64,000 nucleotides of DNA from Diphasiastrum complanatum (GCA_029204225.1 CM055103.1:21826709-21890708), one strand, 5' to 3'; numbered from the stretch's first letter, positions 1 through 12,052 are shown. Notes: generated from the sequence alone by a model not told the origin. Program-made: numbers and translations.

Positions 1-372
1 AGGGTGCAAAAACAATAAAGAGCCCCCTTAAGAAAACAACTCTCCCCCACAAATCAGAGATCGAATGTGGCCGGAAGTCACCTCATTGTGGCCTGCCTGT
101 CATGTAGACCTGCCACATGGCAAACCATGCAAGCTTGGGGTTTGCCACGTGACAAGCCACATAGACCTACCATAGGCTTGTGTAGCAGGGCGCATATGCA
201 TGTCATAGGCCTATTATCTGCCAAGCTTGTCGTAGATTGCCACATGGCAAGTCACGTAGGTCGAAGACATGGCAAATTATGCAGACTTGGGGTTGCCATG
301 TGGCAAACCACTTAGGCATACTATAGGCTTATGTGGCGAACCAACCAGGGTCTACCACGTAGGCTTGAGTGG

Positions 373-496
<124 letters not shown>

Positions 497-795
497 GGCT
501 CGAAAGTTGCCACATGGCAAGCCACATAGGCTTGCGACGTGTAAAACCATGTAGGCTTGGGACTTACCATGTGGAAAGCCATCTAGGACTACCATAGGCT
601 TGTGTAGCAGGCCACTAGGATGTCATAGGTCTACTATCTACCAAGCCTGTTGTGGACTGCCACATGGCAAGCCATGTAGGCGTACCCCATGGCAAGTCAT
701 GCAAGCTTGGAGTTTTCCACGGGAAAAACCACGTAGTTCTAACATAGGCTTACATGGCAAGCCAACCAAGTTCTGCCACATAGGCCTGAGTGGAC

Positions 796-797
<2 letters not shown>

Positions 798-840
<43 letters not shown>

Positions 841-856
841 GAGAGAGAGAGAGAGA
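798..856. repeat. (GA)n microsatellite with a G interruption
   Basis: AG repeats interrupted by GGGG near 837-841. It sits at the position in the array unit equivalent to that of the 375-492 tract. Confidence 0.93.
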
Positions 857-2069
857 ATTGGGGCTTGAAAGTTGCCACATGGCAAGCCACATAGGCCTGC
901 CACATGAAAAACCATGTAGGCTTGGGACTGGCCATTTGGCAAGCCACGTAGGCCTACCATAGGCTTGGGATTGGCCATTTGGCAAGCCAGGTAGGCCTAC
1001 CATAGGCTTGTGTAATAGGCCACATAGGCTTCTATCTACCAAGCCTATCATAGGTTGCCACATGTCAAGCCACGTAGGCCTACCACGTGCCAAATCATGC
1101 AAGCTTGAGATTTTTGCCACATGGCAAGCCATGTAGGCCTACCATAGGCTTGTGTGGCATGCCAACCGAGCTCTGCCATGTAGGCCTGAGTGGACCCAGA
1201 GAGAGATAGAGATAGAGAGGTGGGCTCGAAAGCTTACACGTGGCAAGCCATGTAGGCCTACCATAGGCTTGCATGGTATACCACAGAGACATGGCATAGG
1301 CCTCATGTCTACCATGCAAGCATGTTGCAGGTTGCCACATAGGCTTGCCATAGGCTTGTGTGGCAAGCCAACCAGGCTCTGCCATGTAGGCTTGAGTGGA
1401 CCTAGAGAGAGAAAGAGGTGGGACTCGCAAGCTACCACATGGCAAGCCACGTAGGCCTGCCACGTGGAAAACCATGTAGGGTTGGTACTTCTCATGTTGT
1501 AAGCTACATAGGACTACCATAGGCTTGTGTAGCAGGCCACATAGGCATGTCATAGATCTACTATCTGCCAATCTTGTCACAGGCTGTTGCCACATGGAAA
1601 GCCACTTAGATCTACCACGTGGCAAGTCCTTCAAGCTTAGGGTTTGCCACCGCAGGTCTAATATAGGCTTGTGTGGTCAAGCCAACCGGGCTTTGCCACA
1701 TAGGCCTGAGTGGACCTAGAGAGGAAAGAGGTGGGGCTCAAAAGCTGCCATGTGGTAAGCCACATAGCTCTATCATAGGCTTGTGTGGCTTGCCGGAAAG
1801 TCACTTATGGCTACCATGTGGTAAATCGTGCACGCTTGGGGTTAGCCATGTGGCAAGCCATGTAGGCCCATCATAGGCTGGCAAGCCAACCAGGCTCTAC
1901 CTACGTGGTCTGCTATCTGCCAAGCCTGTTGCACATTGCCATGTGGCAAGCCACATAGGTCTACCACCTAGCAAATCGTGCAAGCTTGAGGTTTGCCATG
2001 TGGCAAGCCATGTAAGCCTACCATAGGCTTGTATGGCAAGCCAACCAGGCTTTGCCACGTAGGCTTGAG

Positions 2070-4559
2070 TGGACATTTGTGACATTTGTGGCCTGATGCA
2101 GACTACTTCCACAGGGGGAGCTCTCTATTTCCTAACCTTCATCGATGACTTATCTCGAAGGACTGCAACTTACTTTATGAAAAACAAATCTGAAGCATTC
2201 AAGTTCTTCAAGCAGTTCAAGGCATTTGCAGAAAACCAGACCCAGAGAAAGATCAAAGCTCTATGCACGGATGGAGCCCCTGGGGGGAGTATATTTTCAT
2301 AGAATTCAAGGAGTTCTGCAAGGCCAACGGGATACATCAACAATTTACAACCAGCTAGTCACCTCAGTCCAATGGTGTAGCTGAATGAAAGAATCGCACA
2401 CTCATCGAAAGTGCCAAGAGCATGATGGCCCATGCCTCTCTTCCAAAGAAATTTTGGGTAGAAGTTGTTACTACAGCTGCCTACTTACATAATCGATCCA
2501 TCACCAAATGGCAAGACACCTTATGAGGTGTGGACAGGATCGAAACCATCACTCAAAGATATTAGAGTGTTTGGATGCATCGCTTTCGTTCAGATCCATG
2601 AAGATCTAAGAAAAAAGCTAGATAACAAAAGCAGAAATACAATTTTCATCGGCTATTCCGCAGATCACAAGGCATACAAGCTCTACAATTTGGATACTGA
2701 GAAGGCATTCATCGGTACTGAGAAGGCGTTCATCGATCACAAGGAAAAAGTAATGATACTGAGAAGGCATTCATCGACCACAAGGAAAAAGTTGTTGACA
2801 AATCCGACCCAGGGATCGAGCACCCAAATTCCAATCCAAGGATTCAACTGACACTGACTCAGACAATGAGTCAGAACCTCAATGAGTCAACACACATCAG
2901 AGGACCGAAGTTCAAAGCAGAAGGTCGAACAGGTCCAAATAGCCTCCATCCAGATTTATGGATGATCCGGCCTGCTACTTGGTGTAGGAACCAACCACCG
3001 TTTCTGAGGCAATGTCTACTCTGGATGCTGACCAGTGGAAAGCAGCGATGGACTCCGAATTCGATTCTCTGATAGAGAATCAAACATGGATAGTCACTGA
3101 GCTGTCAAAGGACCAAAACCAAATTCCATGCAAATGGATATTCAAGGCGAAGTGTGATGCTAAAGGGAGGCTAAATCGTTACAAGGCCAGACTAGTCGCC
3201 AAAGGCTTTTCCCAGATTCCAAATCTGGATTATTCTAAGACCTTCAGCCCAGTTGTCAAACATGCTTCAATCTGCCTACTTCTCTCCTTTGCAGCCGCAG
3301 CAGATCTTGAAGTGCATCAGATAGATGTCCAGACCGCTTTTGTCAATGAAACCATCGAAGAGGAAATCTATATGTCGTAGCCAGAGGGATACGAACTCAA
3401 GGGCAATCACAAACATCTTGTATGCAAAATCCACAAGGCTCTCTATGGGCTGAAACAATCACCCAGAGCCTGGTTCTAGAAGATCAACGCATTTCTGATA
3501 GAGAATGGTTTTATTCCAAACTCAACAGACTCGAATGTCTATATCAAGTCTGTATCAGATTACTTCATCATCATCACTCTCTATGTAGATGATACACTAC
3601 TATTCAGTAACGATCTAAATTTGATGAAGGATACCAAATGCATGCTGGCCCAGGAATACAAGATGCAGCCCACTGTTGTCTCGGAATCCAAATCCAACGA
3701 GATCGACCCAACAGACTGATTTTTATCAATCAGCAACAATATCTCAACAACGTGCTAGAAATGTATGGTATGGCCAGCTGCAAACCAAATCACTTTCCAC
3801 TCGACCCTGGACTAAAATTATCAAAGGAACAGTCTCCTCAAACTGAGGCAGAAAAAGAGGAAATAAAACGCTACCCATTTCAATCCATCATTGGCTCATT
3901 GATGTACGCAATGATCTACGTGCGACCATACCTTGCATATTCGATCAGTACACTTAGCCAGTTCCTATCAAATCCATAATTAACTCATTGGAAAGCGCTA
4001 ACAAAGGTCATCCACACAACGAAAACTCTTAGCATCTGCTACGGAGGCAGCCAAACTGCCAATATCCTTGAAGCCTACACAGATGCGGATTGGGCAAGAA
4101 ATATCGATACCAGAAAATCAACTTTTGGATTTGTATTTTTATACAACCAAGGCCCAATCTCATGGAACAGCCAGAAGCAGACCTCGGTTGCATTATCATC
4201 AATGGAATCCAAAAACATAGCTGCCACAAATGCAACCAAAGAGGCGATCTGGCTAAGGCAATTGCTTGTAGACCTCAACCTTGCACAAACACTTCCTACA
4301 ACAATCTATTGTGACAATCAAAGCACAATAGCGTTATCTCTCAATTTAAGATTTCACTCTCGAAGTAAACATATCGAAATCAGTATCATTACCTTAGAGA
4401 GAAAGTGCATAGCAAGGAACTGAGCATTGGTTTTCTGCAGAACAAACTACATGGCAATAGATTACTTCACAAAGGCTCTATCAAAGGAGCAACATCTCAG
4501 ATTTAACGATATGTTAAATCTAAAAATCAAAGTTTTTCAGGATCCACATTAAGGGGGAG
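2070..4559 (+). pseudogene. Ty1/copia pol remnant (integrase, RT, RNase H)
   Basis: Reading 5' to 3', translation gives integrase core (DICG, LTFIDDLSRR, GVAE near 2380), the integrase C-terminal GKTPYEVWTGSKPS, then reverse transcriptase ([44 protein letters not shown] near 3585), and RNase H (EAYTDADWA, SRSKHIE near 4370). Gag, protease and the integrase zinc finger are missing on the left. At least four stops (for example near 3378 and 3477) and several frameshifts break the frame. A local triplication of a GAGAAGGCATTCATCG unit lies at 2696-2790. This is a dead 5'-truncated copia copy; family assignment is secure, function is lost. Confidence 0.93.
4551..4559 (+). other. Polypurine tract of the copia element
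   Basis: AAGGGGGAG lies directly before TGTTAAATTT. This is the usual plus-strand priming site placed next to a copia 3' LTR beginning TGTT. Confidence 0.8.
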
Positions 4560-5335
4560 TGTTAAATTTCTTGTGCTCAGCCTTAACAAATCGTTTAAGT
4601 AATGAGCATCCTAAAAATAGCCGAAGGCCAACAACATATTTTGGACCTTCGCATTTTTCCAAAAACTTTGTTTTTTCTTAAAACATTTTCGTTTTAAGGC
4701 ACTGTCACCTTTTTTGTCTTTTTTGCACCTTAGGGATTTTTGGTGCCTTAATCATTTTTAAGGCACCTTCGCCTTTTTCACATTTTTGCACTTTCAAGAC
4801 AAGAGTGACATTGTCGGGAAAAAGCGACACTGTCGGGTTTTTTCACATTCGGTAAAGCTAGGTCTTTTGAGTAAACGTTCAATTTCTCTAATATAAAGAA
4901 TACTACAAATAGCAGTACAAAAATAGCTATACAAAAATAGCTCTAGTAGTAAAAATCAAGGCCAAGTTGTGGGCAATGTTTTCTAAAGCAGGGGAGAGTT
5001 ATGGACACCTAGTAGTGCAAGTACTTGCAACTAGTAGGGTTTTCACAACTAATTTTTACATTTTTTTTCTAATAAGACCCCATTAAGTTATGAATAAGAC
5101 TAATTCAATGGATAAGGCCAAGGGTGCCCTAATTTGGAACATACCTAATTAGTATGTCTAAGGGTCAAGGGGCTATCATTTCTTAGTTATAAGTTTGGTA
5201 TCATGAGCTCTTTGTAGAGGAGTTCCATTTGTGTTTGGAGATCTTCTTGAGCTATTGGCAGCCACTAATATTGTTGGATAATGCTTGTGAATGCTATTTG
5301 CCGCTTTATTTACTTTCATTGATGTGAATGTTCTC
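4560..5335 (+). repeat. Probable 3' LTR of the copia element
   Basis: It starts with TGTTAAATTT immediately after the polypurine tract. The right edge is approximate. The segment 5195-5335 aligns loosely with 17755-17940, where the homologous sequence is followed by a primer-site-like TTGGTATCAAAGC, and this supports an LTR end near 5335. The LTR is AT-rich and contains no frame. Confidence 0.6.
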
Positions 5336-6479
5336 CTAACTCTCCGTCCTATTTTCAAACCAATCTTTTGCCTCTTTCAATAGACCATGCTTCCTCATTC
5401 TCCCCCTCATCGTCACATGCTCCTTGTTATGCCTTTAGTGACACATACCCCTATACTAGAATTCACTTTTCTCGCTACTTCATCATCTCCCACATGATAG
5501 CCCACTTGACACTTGGGCTACCTTCCTCACCATCATGCTTCACATGGCTACTTATCTTTCCTTTCTCGCAAAACCCTATATATTAAGATTCTATAGAACC
5601 TTGTCATATTTTCCCTTGTATCACATAATATGATGAGGAATGTCATTGCCTACACCTTCAATTAGTCCAAGTCCATAAGTCTTCATTGTTTTCTATCCAA
5701 GACTGCATGCAATCTTATTTTATGATGCAAGCAAGACTTTTTGTCAAGTACAGGTAAAAGAAGCGAAGATTGATACATGCGAGTGAAGCTTATTGTATGC
5801 TTTTGGCATGCATGGTATGATTTCTTGGATCTATTTATTTCTACGAGGTTCTAGTGGTCTAAGATCCATCAAGATCTATTCATATCCACGAAAATTGAAG
5901 TTTTCTATTTTTGTTGGGAATTTTTTCAAATTTCTTTGGATTTTTATTATTGTTCTTGTGTTTTTCTAGTATCTAAGATTCATTCAGATATACCAAAATT
6001 CATGAAGGCAAGGTGTGTTCATTCTATTTGTCAAGATGCCTCAGTGTATTGAATGATCATGTTTTGCATGAAGCAAATAAGTTGAGAACAGATGTCTTTT
6101 GAACATGGGAGTTCAAGATCAAGCCAATATTGAATCAATTCAATATATGGAAGATTATTTCAAGAGAAGAACCCATTCCTCAACCGGAGAGAGATGTTGC
6201 AGCTCATAGGAAGAAGGGTCAAGATGCTTTAACAGTATTCAATTTTTTCTTTAAAGATGAGAATATTCCTTATCTCTATGATATTGAACATCCACGACAC
6301 TCTTGAAATAAGCTTAAAAATGGATATGTAGGTTCTAATAAGCATGTTCAATATTAGTTATCTAGTCAACTTAATTGTCTCAAGATGGCACCTAGTCATT
6401 CTATGTCTTCTTGTATATCTAAGGTTATGAATCTTAGAACTCAACTCATTGAAGCATGAGAAGTATGTTAGAAATATGA
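5336..6479. other. Non-coding stretch, probably copia leader or flank
   Basis: AT-rich sequence with no supportable gene. Since a copia gag fragment of the same strand begins at 6480, part of this may be decayed 5' leader and N-terminal gag of another copia copy; no motif proves it. Confidence 0.4.
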
Positions 6480-6842
6480 ATCTCTAATATTGTGTCGAAT
6501 AGTTTACCTTTTTCATATCAAAAATTTGCTATGGCAATAAACGTGCGGTCAAGCGAAACTACCTTCGTAGTTTTGAGTGCTATGTTACTACAAGAAGAGG
6601 CAAGGATAAGCAATCTTATGCAAAGCAAGGACATCTTAGAGCAGGCACTTTCTATCACAAGAGCATACAAAAGTAAACACTATCATTTAAAGAACAACAA
6701 CAACAACATTCTATTCATGATGAGGGGCAAAGTTCTAGTAAGAAGAAAAAGAACAAGAAATAGAAGAAAGGTGAACCTAAGAAAGATACATGTTTTATTG
6801 TGGTTTTCTTGGTCTTTTTGCAAAGGATTTTAGGAAGAAATG
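6480..6842 (+). pseudogene. Ty1/copia gag fragment with decayed zinc knuckle
   Basis: Translation gives a UBN2/gag-like C-terminal part (LLQEEARISN), a basic Asn/Lys-rich linker, then a CCHC-like knuckle near 6780-6830 in which the first two Cys are kept (CFYCGF) but the His is Leu and the last Cys is Phe. A frame change occurs in the basic linker. Nucleocapsid function is therefore lost. It ends abruptly in the palindromic island at 6838. Confidence 0.7.
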
Positions 6843-6890
6843 GAATGGAGTATGAAACGGTTCCGTACGGAATGGAATCGTTTCATATTA
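6838..6890. repeat. Palindromic island, word TTCCGTACGGAA
   Basis: It contains the perfect 12-base palindrome TTCCGTACGGAA at 6861-6872 flanked by GGAATGG and GGAATCG words. It is homologous to the island at 7441-7510, sharing GGAGTATG and the palindrome. It is followed by copia debris and lies near (TA)n. Confidence 0.75.
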
Positions 6891-6939
6891 ATTCTTAGAT
6901 ATATATCTATTTATTTAATTGAATGACAAAAATAACAAA

Positions 6940-7235
6940 CATGTATAGAGAATTGTAGGTTTATGTCTACCATTGAAACATATCTTTACAACACCAAATT
7001 ACTGAGCACCCAAAATTGATTTGGGACGTCTATGTGTAGATGCCTATGTGGTCTCTAGAACTAATTGATAAGCTTTTTAATTCTAGACTTTTTACAAAAG
7101 GATATGCTAAAAAACAAAGGGATTAAATCATGAACAAACTTTTGCACCCATGGTTAAATTTGTAGTCCGCTCTTCTCCTCTTTATAGGTGTTTCTTGTAT
7201 TGGAGAGTCATCAATCTCTTGAGTACTTTTGTTAT
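6940..7235 (+). pseudogene. Copia RT fragment, second copy of the 14482 sequence
   Basis: This block matches 14482-14780 closely, with a small deletion near 7055. The readable part includes the copia RT motif FAPMVK near 7135. Both copies then run into the same non-RT sequence, so they derive from one chimeric ancestor and not from two independent decay events. Confidence 0.75.
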
Positions 7236-7440
7236 CTTTTTTCTTAAGCCCCAAAAATGCCAAAAAAGCTCAAAAAATACAAGAAGGCCAAAAAGCCCTA
7301 AACTATAAGTAAAAAGTTGAAAAAAAGGTTCTTCCGTACTTCTTCAGATTTTTTATTCTCTATTTTTCCATATTTATTTGAATTCTATTTGCAATCAAAT
7401 AAGTATATACTGAAATAATATTAAAAAAAAAAAGGAAGTT

Positions 7441-7510
7441 CTATACACGTTTCGTGGGTTCTCCCCACGGAACGGAGTATGGAATGGTTCCGTACGGAAG
7501 GAACCATTTT
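7441..7510. repeat. Palindromic island, TTCCGTACGGAA with GGAACG words
   Basis: The palindrome TTCCGTACGGAA is at 7488-7499 with flanking GGAACGG and GGAACC words, directly before a (TA)n tract. It is a diverged copy of the 6838-6890 island. Confidence 0.75.
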
Positions 7511-7511
7511 G

Positions 7512-7538
<27 letters not shown>
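7512..7538. repeat. (TA)n microsatellite
   Basis: Thirteen or so TA units join the GGAACC-type island on the left to a GC-rich island on the right. Confidence 0.95.
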
Positions 7539-7542
<4 letters not shown>

Positions 7543-7544
7543 CT

Positions 7545-7612
7545 GGGGGGCCTGGCCGCGCGTCCGGACCCGGACGCGCCCATGGCGCGTACACCCCGGG
7601 CGCAAATTTGTT
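7545..7612. repeat. GC-rich island with GTCCGGACCCGGACGCG words
   Basis: A very GC-rich block (GCGCGTCCGGACCCGGACGC, GCGCCCATGGCGCG) stands alone in AT-rich DNA and is followed by an A-run. Its words recur at 9862-10030, also beside (TA)n and a homopolymer, so both belong to one repeat type. Confidence 0.65.
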
Positions 7613-8578
7613 TCTTCAAAAAAAAAAATACAGGCCCCTCCCCGCTCGCTCTAACATGCCCAAAAACAATTGAAATTAATTTTCCCCACTCGGCCCCCCA
7701 GAATTAATTATCAGGGGGTGGATGGCGACTGCCTGCCCCCTCCGGTTAAAAAAAATGAAAAAGGTACCAAATTTTTTTGCAAAAAACCTACTCACTGCCC
7801 ATGCCTCCCATAACTGAGATGGAGTGCAAATGGGCTTGAAAGAGCAAACAATTCTAACAATTTAAACAAGCAGACTATCCCTCACTCTGTCACTATCTCT
7901 CTCTCTCTGGCAAGAAGAGCAAGCATCGATTTATACTACTGCATAGTCTTGGCAGATATTTGCTTGTGTTCAGATCCATCTCTAGCTAGGTATGTTATTT
8001 CATATTCACCTCTCAGAATGCAATGCTTGACACAGATGTTCGTCTTCGATAGTGGATGTGGTTACCAATTTCAGCAGCTTAGATCTTAAGTGTGATGAAA
8101 TCGACTTTTTCGATTTATATATTTATAAACTGTGTATTACCTTATCACTAACCTTTACTATAGAGTGGGGGTTACAACTTCGTCTTAAGTTTGGAATTCA
8201 AGCAATCTTTGGAAAAAGTCTCCCAACAGCCCACTATCATCTTTGGATTTGAAAAGTCTCACATGGCTCCCCAGGATTTGATTCATCTTCTATTGCAGTT
8301 GTAAGTGCCTTGGTGCCTTTTCAACTTGTTTCGTCGTCAACATTGCCTCTTTTATTATGGTTTCCTAGTACAAAGTTGCTTAAGCGATTAATCTGGCATG
8401 TGTGCCACCAATGTGTAAGTATGTAACGAGGTTGTAGACAAAATAGTAGGTGTCTTTATATAACGTACATTTAAACTGCAAATGATTTTGAGACTGGGGA
8501 GATGCTTACACTAGAGGTTTCCCAGCTCTTGAAGTTAGAAGCACAATACTTGATTATGCGTTGCTTTGTATATGACAG
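7613..8578. other. No gene recognised; possible upstream part of the Argonaute remnant
   Basis: It starts with A-runs and a C-rich stretch, then ordinary AT-rich sequence. A short frame ending at 8299 before GTAAGTG could be a decayed exon upstream of the PIWI exon at 8579, but I see no diagnostic residue in it. Confidence 0.35.
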
Positions 8579-9475
8579 GGACGGTGTAAGTGAAAGTCAG
8601 TTTGAGCATGTTTTGCAAATAGAACTTCAGGCAGTGAAGAAGGTCAGCTTCTGTAACATAGTGACAAAGCATATTCCTCGTACTTACTTGCAAGCTTCCT
8701 AGTCCTCTTCACTGATTGAGAATATTTAACGTGAGGCATGTACTTATCTGCTAGCTTCACTATTGAAAACATCTAAGTGAGCCATGCGAGTTGCAGGCAT
8801 CAACATCCATTAACTCTCATCTGACGGGAGCCAAAAGTAGGCTATTGTTACTAAAGTGAAGCTTCAAAGCTAAAGTAACATCGAAAGAACAGATTGAGTC
8901 GCACAGACCGTGATGTTTGCCATCCTTGAGATTATGATTTCTTCCTATGTACTCATGCAGGCATCATTATAAGTCTACTACTACACACTACTATGTCTTA
9001 TATGATGAGATCGGTTTCTCCCCGAATGAACTTCAACAGCTTACTAGTTACTTGTGCTACAACTCCAACCCTGGACCCTAAACCCTAAACCTTGGCTGCA
9101 GAATGCTCACCGGAATGCTCCTTTGAACTACTAAGCAAAACTGTGTCATTCACCATAAGGAACCACAAGACCTACACACTACTATGCCTTATATGATGAG
9201 ATCGATTTCTCCCCAGCTGAACTTCAACAGCTTACTAATTACTTATGCTACAACTCCTCCGTCGGTTCGTTCCTCGTCATGTCTGTCGTGTGACCTAATT
9301 GAGTTTCTCTCTCGTCGAAGGACCATATTTACCAAACGACACCCGAATCGAGCAAGGCCATGTGCGTGTCATCGACAGCGAGGCTATGTGCACAACCTTC
9401 CAGTAGAAGGTTGAAAGTTGATTTTGCCACAGCCCCCTATTCTGGACCGTGATGTTTGCCATCCTCGAGATTATA
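8579..9475 (+). pseudogene. Argonaute (PIWI domain) gene remnant, partly duplicated
   Basis: An exon-like block at 8579-8642, bounded by ACAG and GTCAGC, encodes DGVSESQFEHVLQIEL, the near-invariant PIWI stretch of plant Argonautes. At 8906-9060 come RDVCHP, DYDFFLCTHAGI and then HYYVLYDEIGFSPNELQQL, in the same order as in PIWI (the ICHP, SHAGI and THYHVL blocks). There is a stop after HP and a frameshift before HYY. The last block occurs again at 9180-9255 (HYYALYDEIDFSP), and a third partial unit at 9330-9475 reads TKRHP to RDVCHPRDY and then dissolves into (TA)n. Argonautes bind small RNAs and silence targets; this copy cannot encode one. Exon-like borders favour a duplicated genomic fragment over a processed copy. 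Confidence 0.8.
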
Positions 9476-9481
9476 CAAATC

Positions 9482-9634
<153 letters not shown>

Positions 9635-9717
9635 CTCCTATACCCTAAACCCAAGCACACACTCTAATCTATTTCCAGACGCGCACACAAATCAGAACAC
9701 ACACCGACACATGTACA

Positions 9718-9723
<6 letters not shown>

Positions 9724-9810
<87 letters not shown>
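9724..9810. repeat. (CT)n microsatellite, about 43 units
   Basis: An uninterrupted CT run. The reading frames across it encode only Ser-Leu repeats and are not genes. Confidence 0.97.
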
Positions 9811-9812
<2 letters not shown>

Positions 9813-9861
9813 GCGCAAGGCAGCGTGGCGCAGCCTATTTTCTATTTTTTATTTTTTTAAA

Positions 9862-10036
9862 TTTGTCCGGGTCCCGGACGTGCGCCCGAGACCTGGATGC
9901 GTTTGCACCCAGACCCTGGACACGTCCAGCCCCCCCCCCCCCCCCCCCCCTAAAAAAAAAAAAAAAAGGGGGCGCGCTCGACCCCGCGCGGTGGGCACGG
10001 ACGCGAAATGGCCGCGCTTGGCCTAGACCCTCATGT

Positions 10037-10038
<2 letters not shown>
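9862..10038. repeat. GC-rich word island with C21 and A16 homopolymers
   Basis: It begins GTCCGGGTCCCGGACGTGCG, has a C-run at 9930-9950, T, then an A-run at 9952-9967, and a GC block (CCCCGCGCGG, GGACGCG). It resembles 7545-7612 in its words and its homopolymer neighbour. Confidence 0.65.
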
Positions 10039-10073
<35 letters not shown>

Positions 10074-10149
10074 TAGAACCCACAGTTCTTGGAACCGTGG
10101 GTCCCAAGAACCATGGGGTGAACCGTACCACGGTTCATGAACCGTGGTA
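10039..10149. repeat. (TA)n followed by a GAACCGTGG palindromic island
   Basis: About 16 TA units are followed by repeated GGAACCGTGG and CCACGGTTC words in both orientations. 10126-10149 is a perfect 24-base palindrome centred on GGTTCATGAACC. Confidence 0.85.
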
Positions 10150-10423
10150 TGGTTCTTGTAATTAATTAATTAATCATTTTTTTTTTTACCCTTTTCCCTC
10201 CAAAACCCCTCCCATGGATTTTTGGCCCTCATTGCAATGTTTTTGGGCTGTTTTTGGTGTGGGAAGTAAAAGAAAATGCCATTAATTAATGAATTCATGA
10301 AATGGTGGTTTAATTAAATTCTCTAAACAGTTTCGGTTTTTTTTGGCTTTTTTTGGCCTTTTCTGGGTTTTTTTGGGCTATTGTTGGGGGTGGGAACTTA
10401 AAAAAAAATCAATTAATCAATTC

Positions 10424-10506
10424 CCACGGTTCACCACGGTTCTTGGAACCAGACTTACTGAACCGTACGGGAACTGTGGTGAACCGTCCATGGTTCATGG
10501 GAACTA

Positions 10507-10567
<61 letters not shown>

Positions 10568-10636
10568 TATCATAGATCCAGCGGTACCAGAATCCGTGGA
10601 TCTCGGTACCGCGGATCCATACTGATCCGCGGTACC
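10424..10636. repeat. Two palindromic islands flanking a (TA)n tract
   Basis: The left island (10424-10508) repeats CACGGTTC, GGAACC and GAACCGT in both orientations. (TA)n follows at 10509-10564. The right island uses different words: 10605-10617 (GGTACCGCGGATC) pairs perfectly with 10624-10636 across a six-base loop. A single tract therefore separates an AACC-word island from a GTACC/GATCC-word island. Confidence 0.85.
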
Positions 10637-10678
10637 ACATTAACACTACATCCATTAACACTATGATCCACATAGATA

Positions 10679-10857
10679 TAGAAGAACCTACCAGGACGTC
10701 TAGCCAAATACGACCGAAGTGCCTATCGGTCTTACACAAATCTCTTAAGGACATATACAATTCAGATTGGATCTCAGAAAAGCTTAACTGATTAACCTCT
10801 CCCATCCGGCTTAAGGCATCCACGACACTATTAGAAGTACCCTTCCGATACTCAATG
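10679..10857 (-). pseudogene. Ty3/gypsy RNase H tail fragment
   Basis: On the minus strand it encodes DALSRMGEVNQLSFSEIQ followed by LYMSLRDLCKTDRHFGRIW. It is clearly related to the RNase H to integrase junction of the gypsy at 47640-47810 (DALSRIGEINQL). Both ends are abrupt: a palindromic island on the left, hAT sequence on the right. Confidence 0.85.
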
Positions 10858-11275
10858 TTTGGATCCTATCAGGCTCATGGAGAAGCTCGCTGCATTTCGT
10901 TTCGGCATGGGCACGTTCGGCCACCCGGCTGCTCAGGATCCAGAGAGGAGACAGCTTCCCATTACCTGGCGGACCATGTTCGGTAGCACCTATCCATCTA
11001 TACAGCGTCTTGCACTGCGTGTCCTTTCTCAGGTATATTTTATCCTCCATTGCTGTGTTTCGTTGACGTTCCACCCGTGCATATGTGCTGAAGCATTTCA
11101 ATGCACATACCACAGGACTTCGTTGCCTCCGTGTGTGAGTGCAATTGGAGCACATGGGCACTCATTCACATGAGGAGAAGAAACAGGCTGTCAGTGAGTC
11201 AGTTGGAGCGGTTGGTGTTCTGTAGCACCAACGCACGCCTCGCCAGGAGACTTTCGACCATTATGAGCGCATTGT
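10858..11275 (+). pseudogene. hAT transposase C-terminal (dimerisation) region
   Basis: The first exon ends RLALRVLSQ at 11032. A GT-AG intron lies at 11033-11115. The second exon reads VCECNWSTWALIHMRRRNRL and then LVFCSTNARLARR. This is the typical hAT C-terminal dimerisation domain, with the C-x2-NWS motif followed by the helix of R/K-N-R-L. The N-terminal BED finger and the RNase H-like core are absent, cut off at the gypsy fragment. The frame stops at 11273 unless another intron begins at the GTAGGT there. Confidence 0.8.
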
Positions 11276-11380
11276 AGGTGATTAGCTATTCTCCCAGAGC
11301 ATGTTGGTTGACGACTTGTACGTTGGTTTTATTTCTTGATCAAATTGTCTCTTTGACATGCAAACTTTTAACCTTGCAGA

Positions 11381-12052
11381 CGAAGATATCAGATTTGGAG
11401 CGCCAGGTTGACTTGCCTACAGACAACACCCATCCCATACCTGCAGATGACTTGGGCACACAGCTGATGGAAGAGAGAGAGAGGGAGCTTGCCGAGAGGA
11501 GAGAGAGAGAGCTTGGGCTTGAGCACAGAGAGCCTCCATTGTACGAGGCAAATGAGCCAGTGTCAGAGGATGAGCATGATGAGGATGAGCCCATTCGGGT
11601 TTGTCAGATCAGAGAGGGATGAGGCAGATAGTACAGGTGCAGGACACACGCCACGAGCAGGAGTCACAGGTGCATCACGTGGCAGAGGTGGGGCACATGG
11701 CACAGGTTATACTGGGAGACAGGCAGGGCACACAGGGGGGGCCAGTGGCATGCATACCTACCTATGTCAACATGATGGAGGAGGCTCTTGATAGAGGGCA
11801 GAGTGATTTAGATGTCGGTCCCGCAGCTGCTTGGATGCGTGCAGACAGAGTCATGGCCGTTACTACGACATCACACCAGAGGATGCACCAGATGACTTTG
11901 ATTGCACAGATTGGGAGACCATGTAGGGTCTACAGGGTGCACATGATGAGGGACGGGTTGATTCAGGGGATGGTGCACAAGATGATTCAGGGGATGGTGC
12001 ACAGAATGATTCAGGGGTTGGTGCACAGGATGAGGCCCACAGCCCAGAGCAT
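11381..12052 (+). pseudogene. Acidic tail frames downstream of the hAT domain
   Basis: After a plausible acceptor (CTTGCAG before 11381) a frame reads KISDLERQVDLPTD, then Glu/Arg-rich and acidic sequence (EDEHDEDEP) to 11622. The next informative frame contains DITPEDAPDDFD, a TAG near 11923, and tandem acidic GDGAQDDS repeats that run into the 12053 frame. The acidic composition resembles hAT C-terminal tails, but shifts and a stop prevent one product. Confidence 0.5.

Noticed and set aside
5185-5205. TTTGGTATCATGAGC as a primer-binding site
   Set aside because: It lies inside the segment that aligns with LTR sequence near 17750, upstream of the expected LTR end, so it is probably a chance match.
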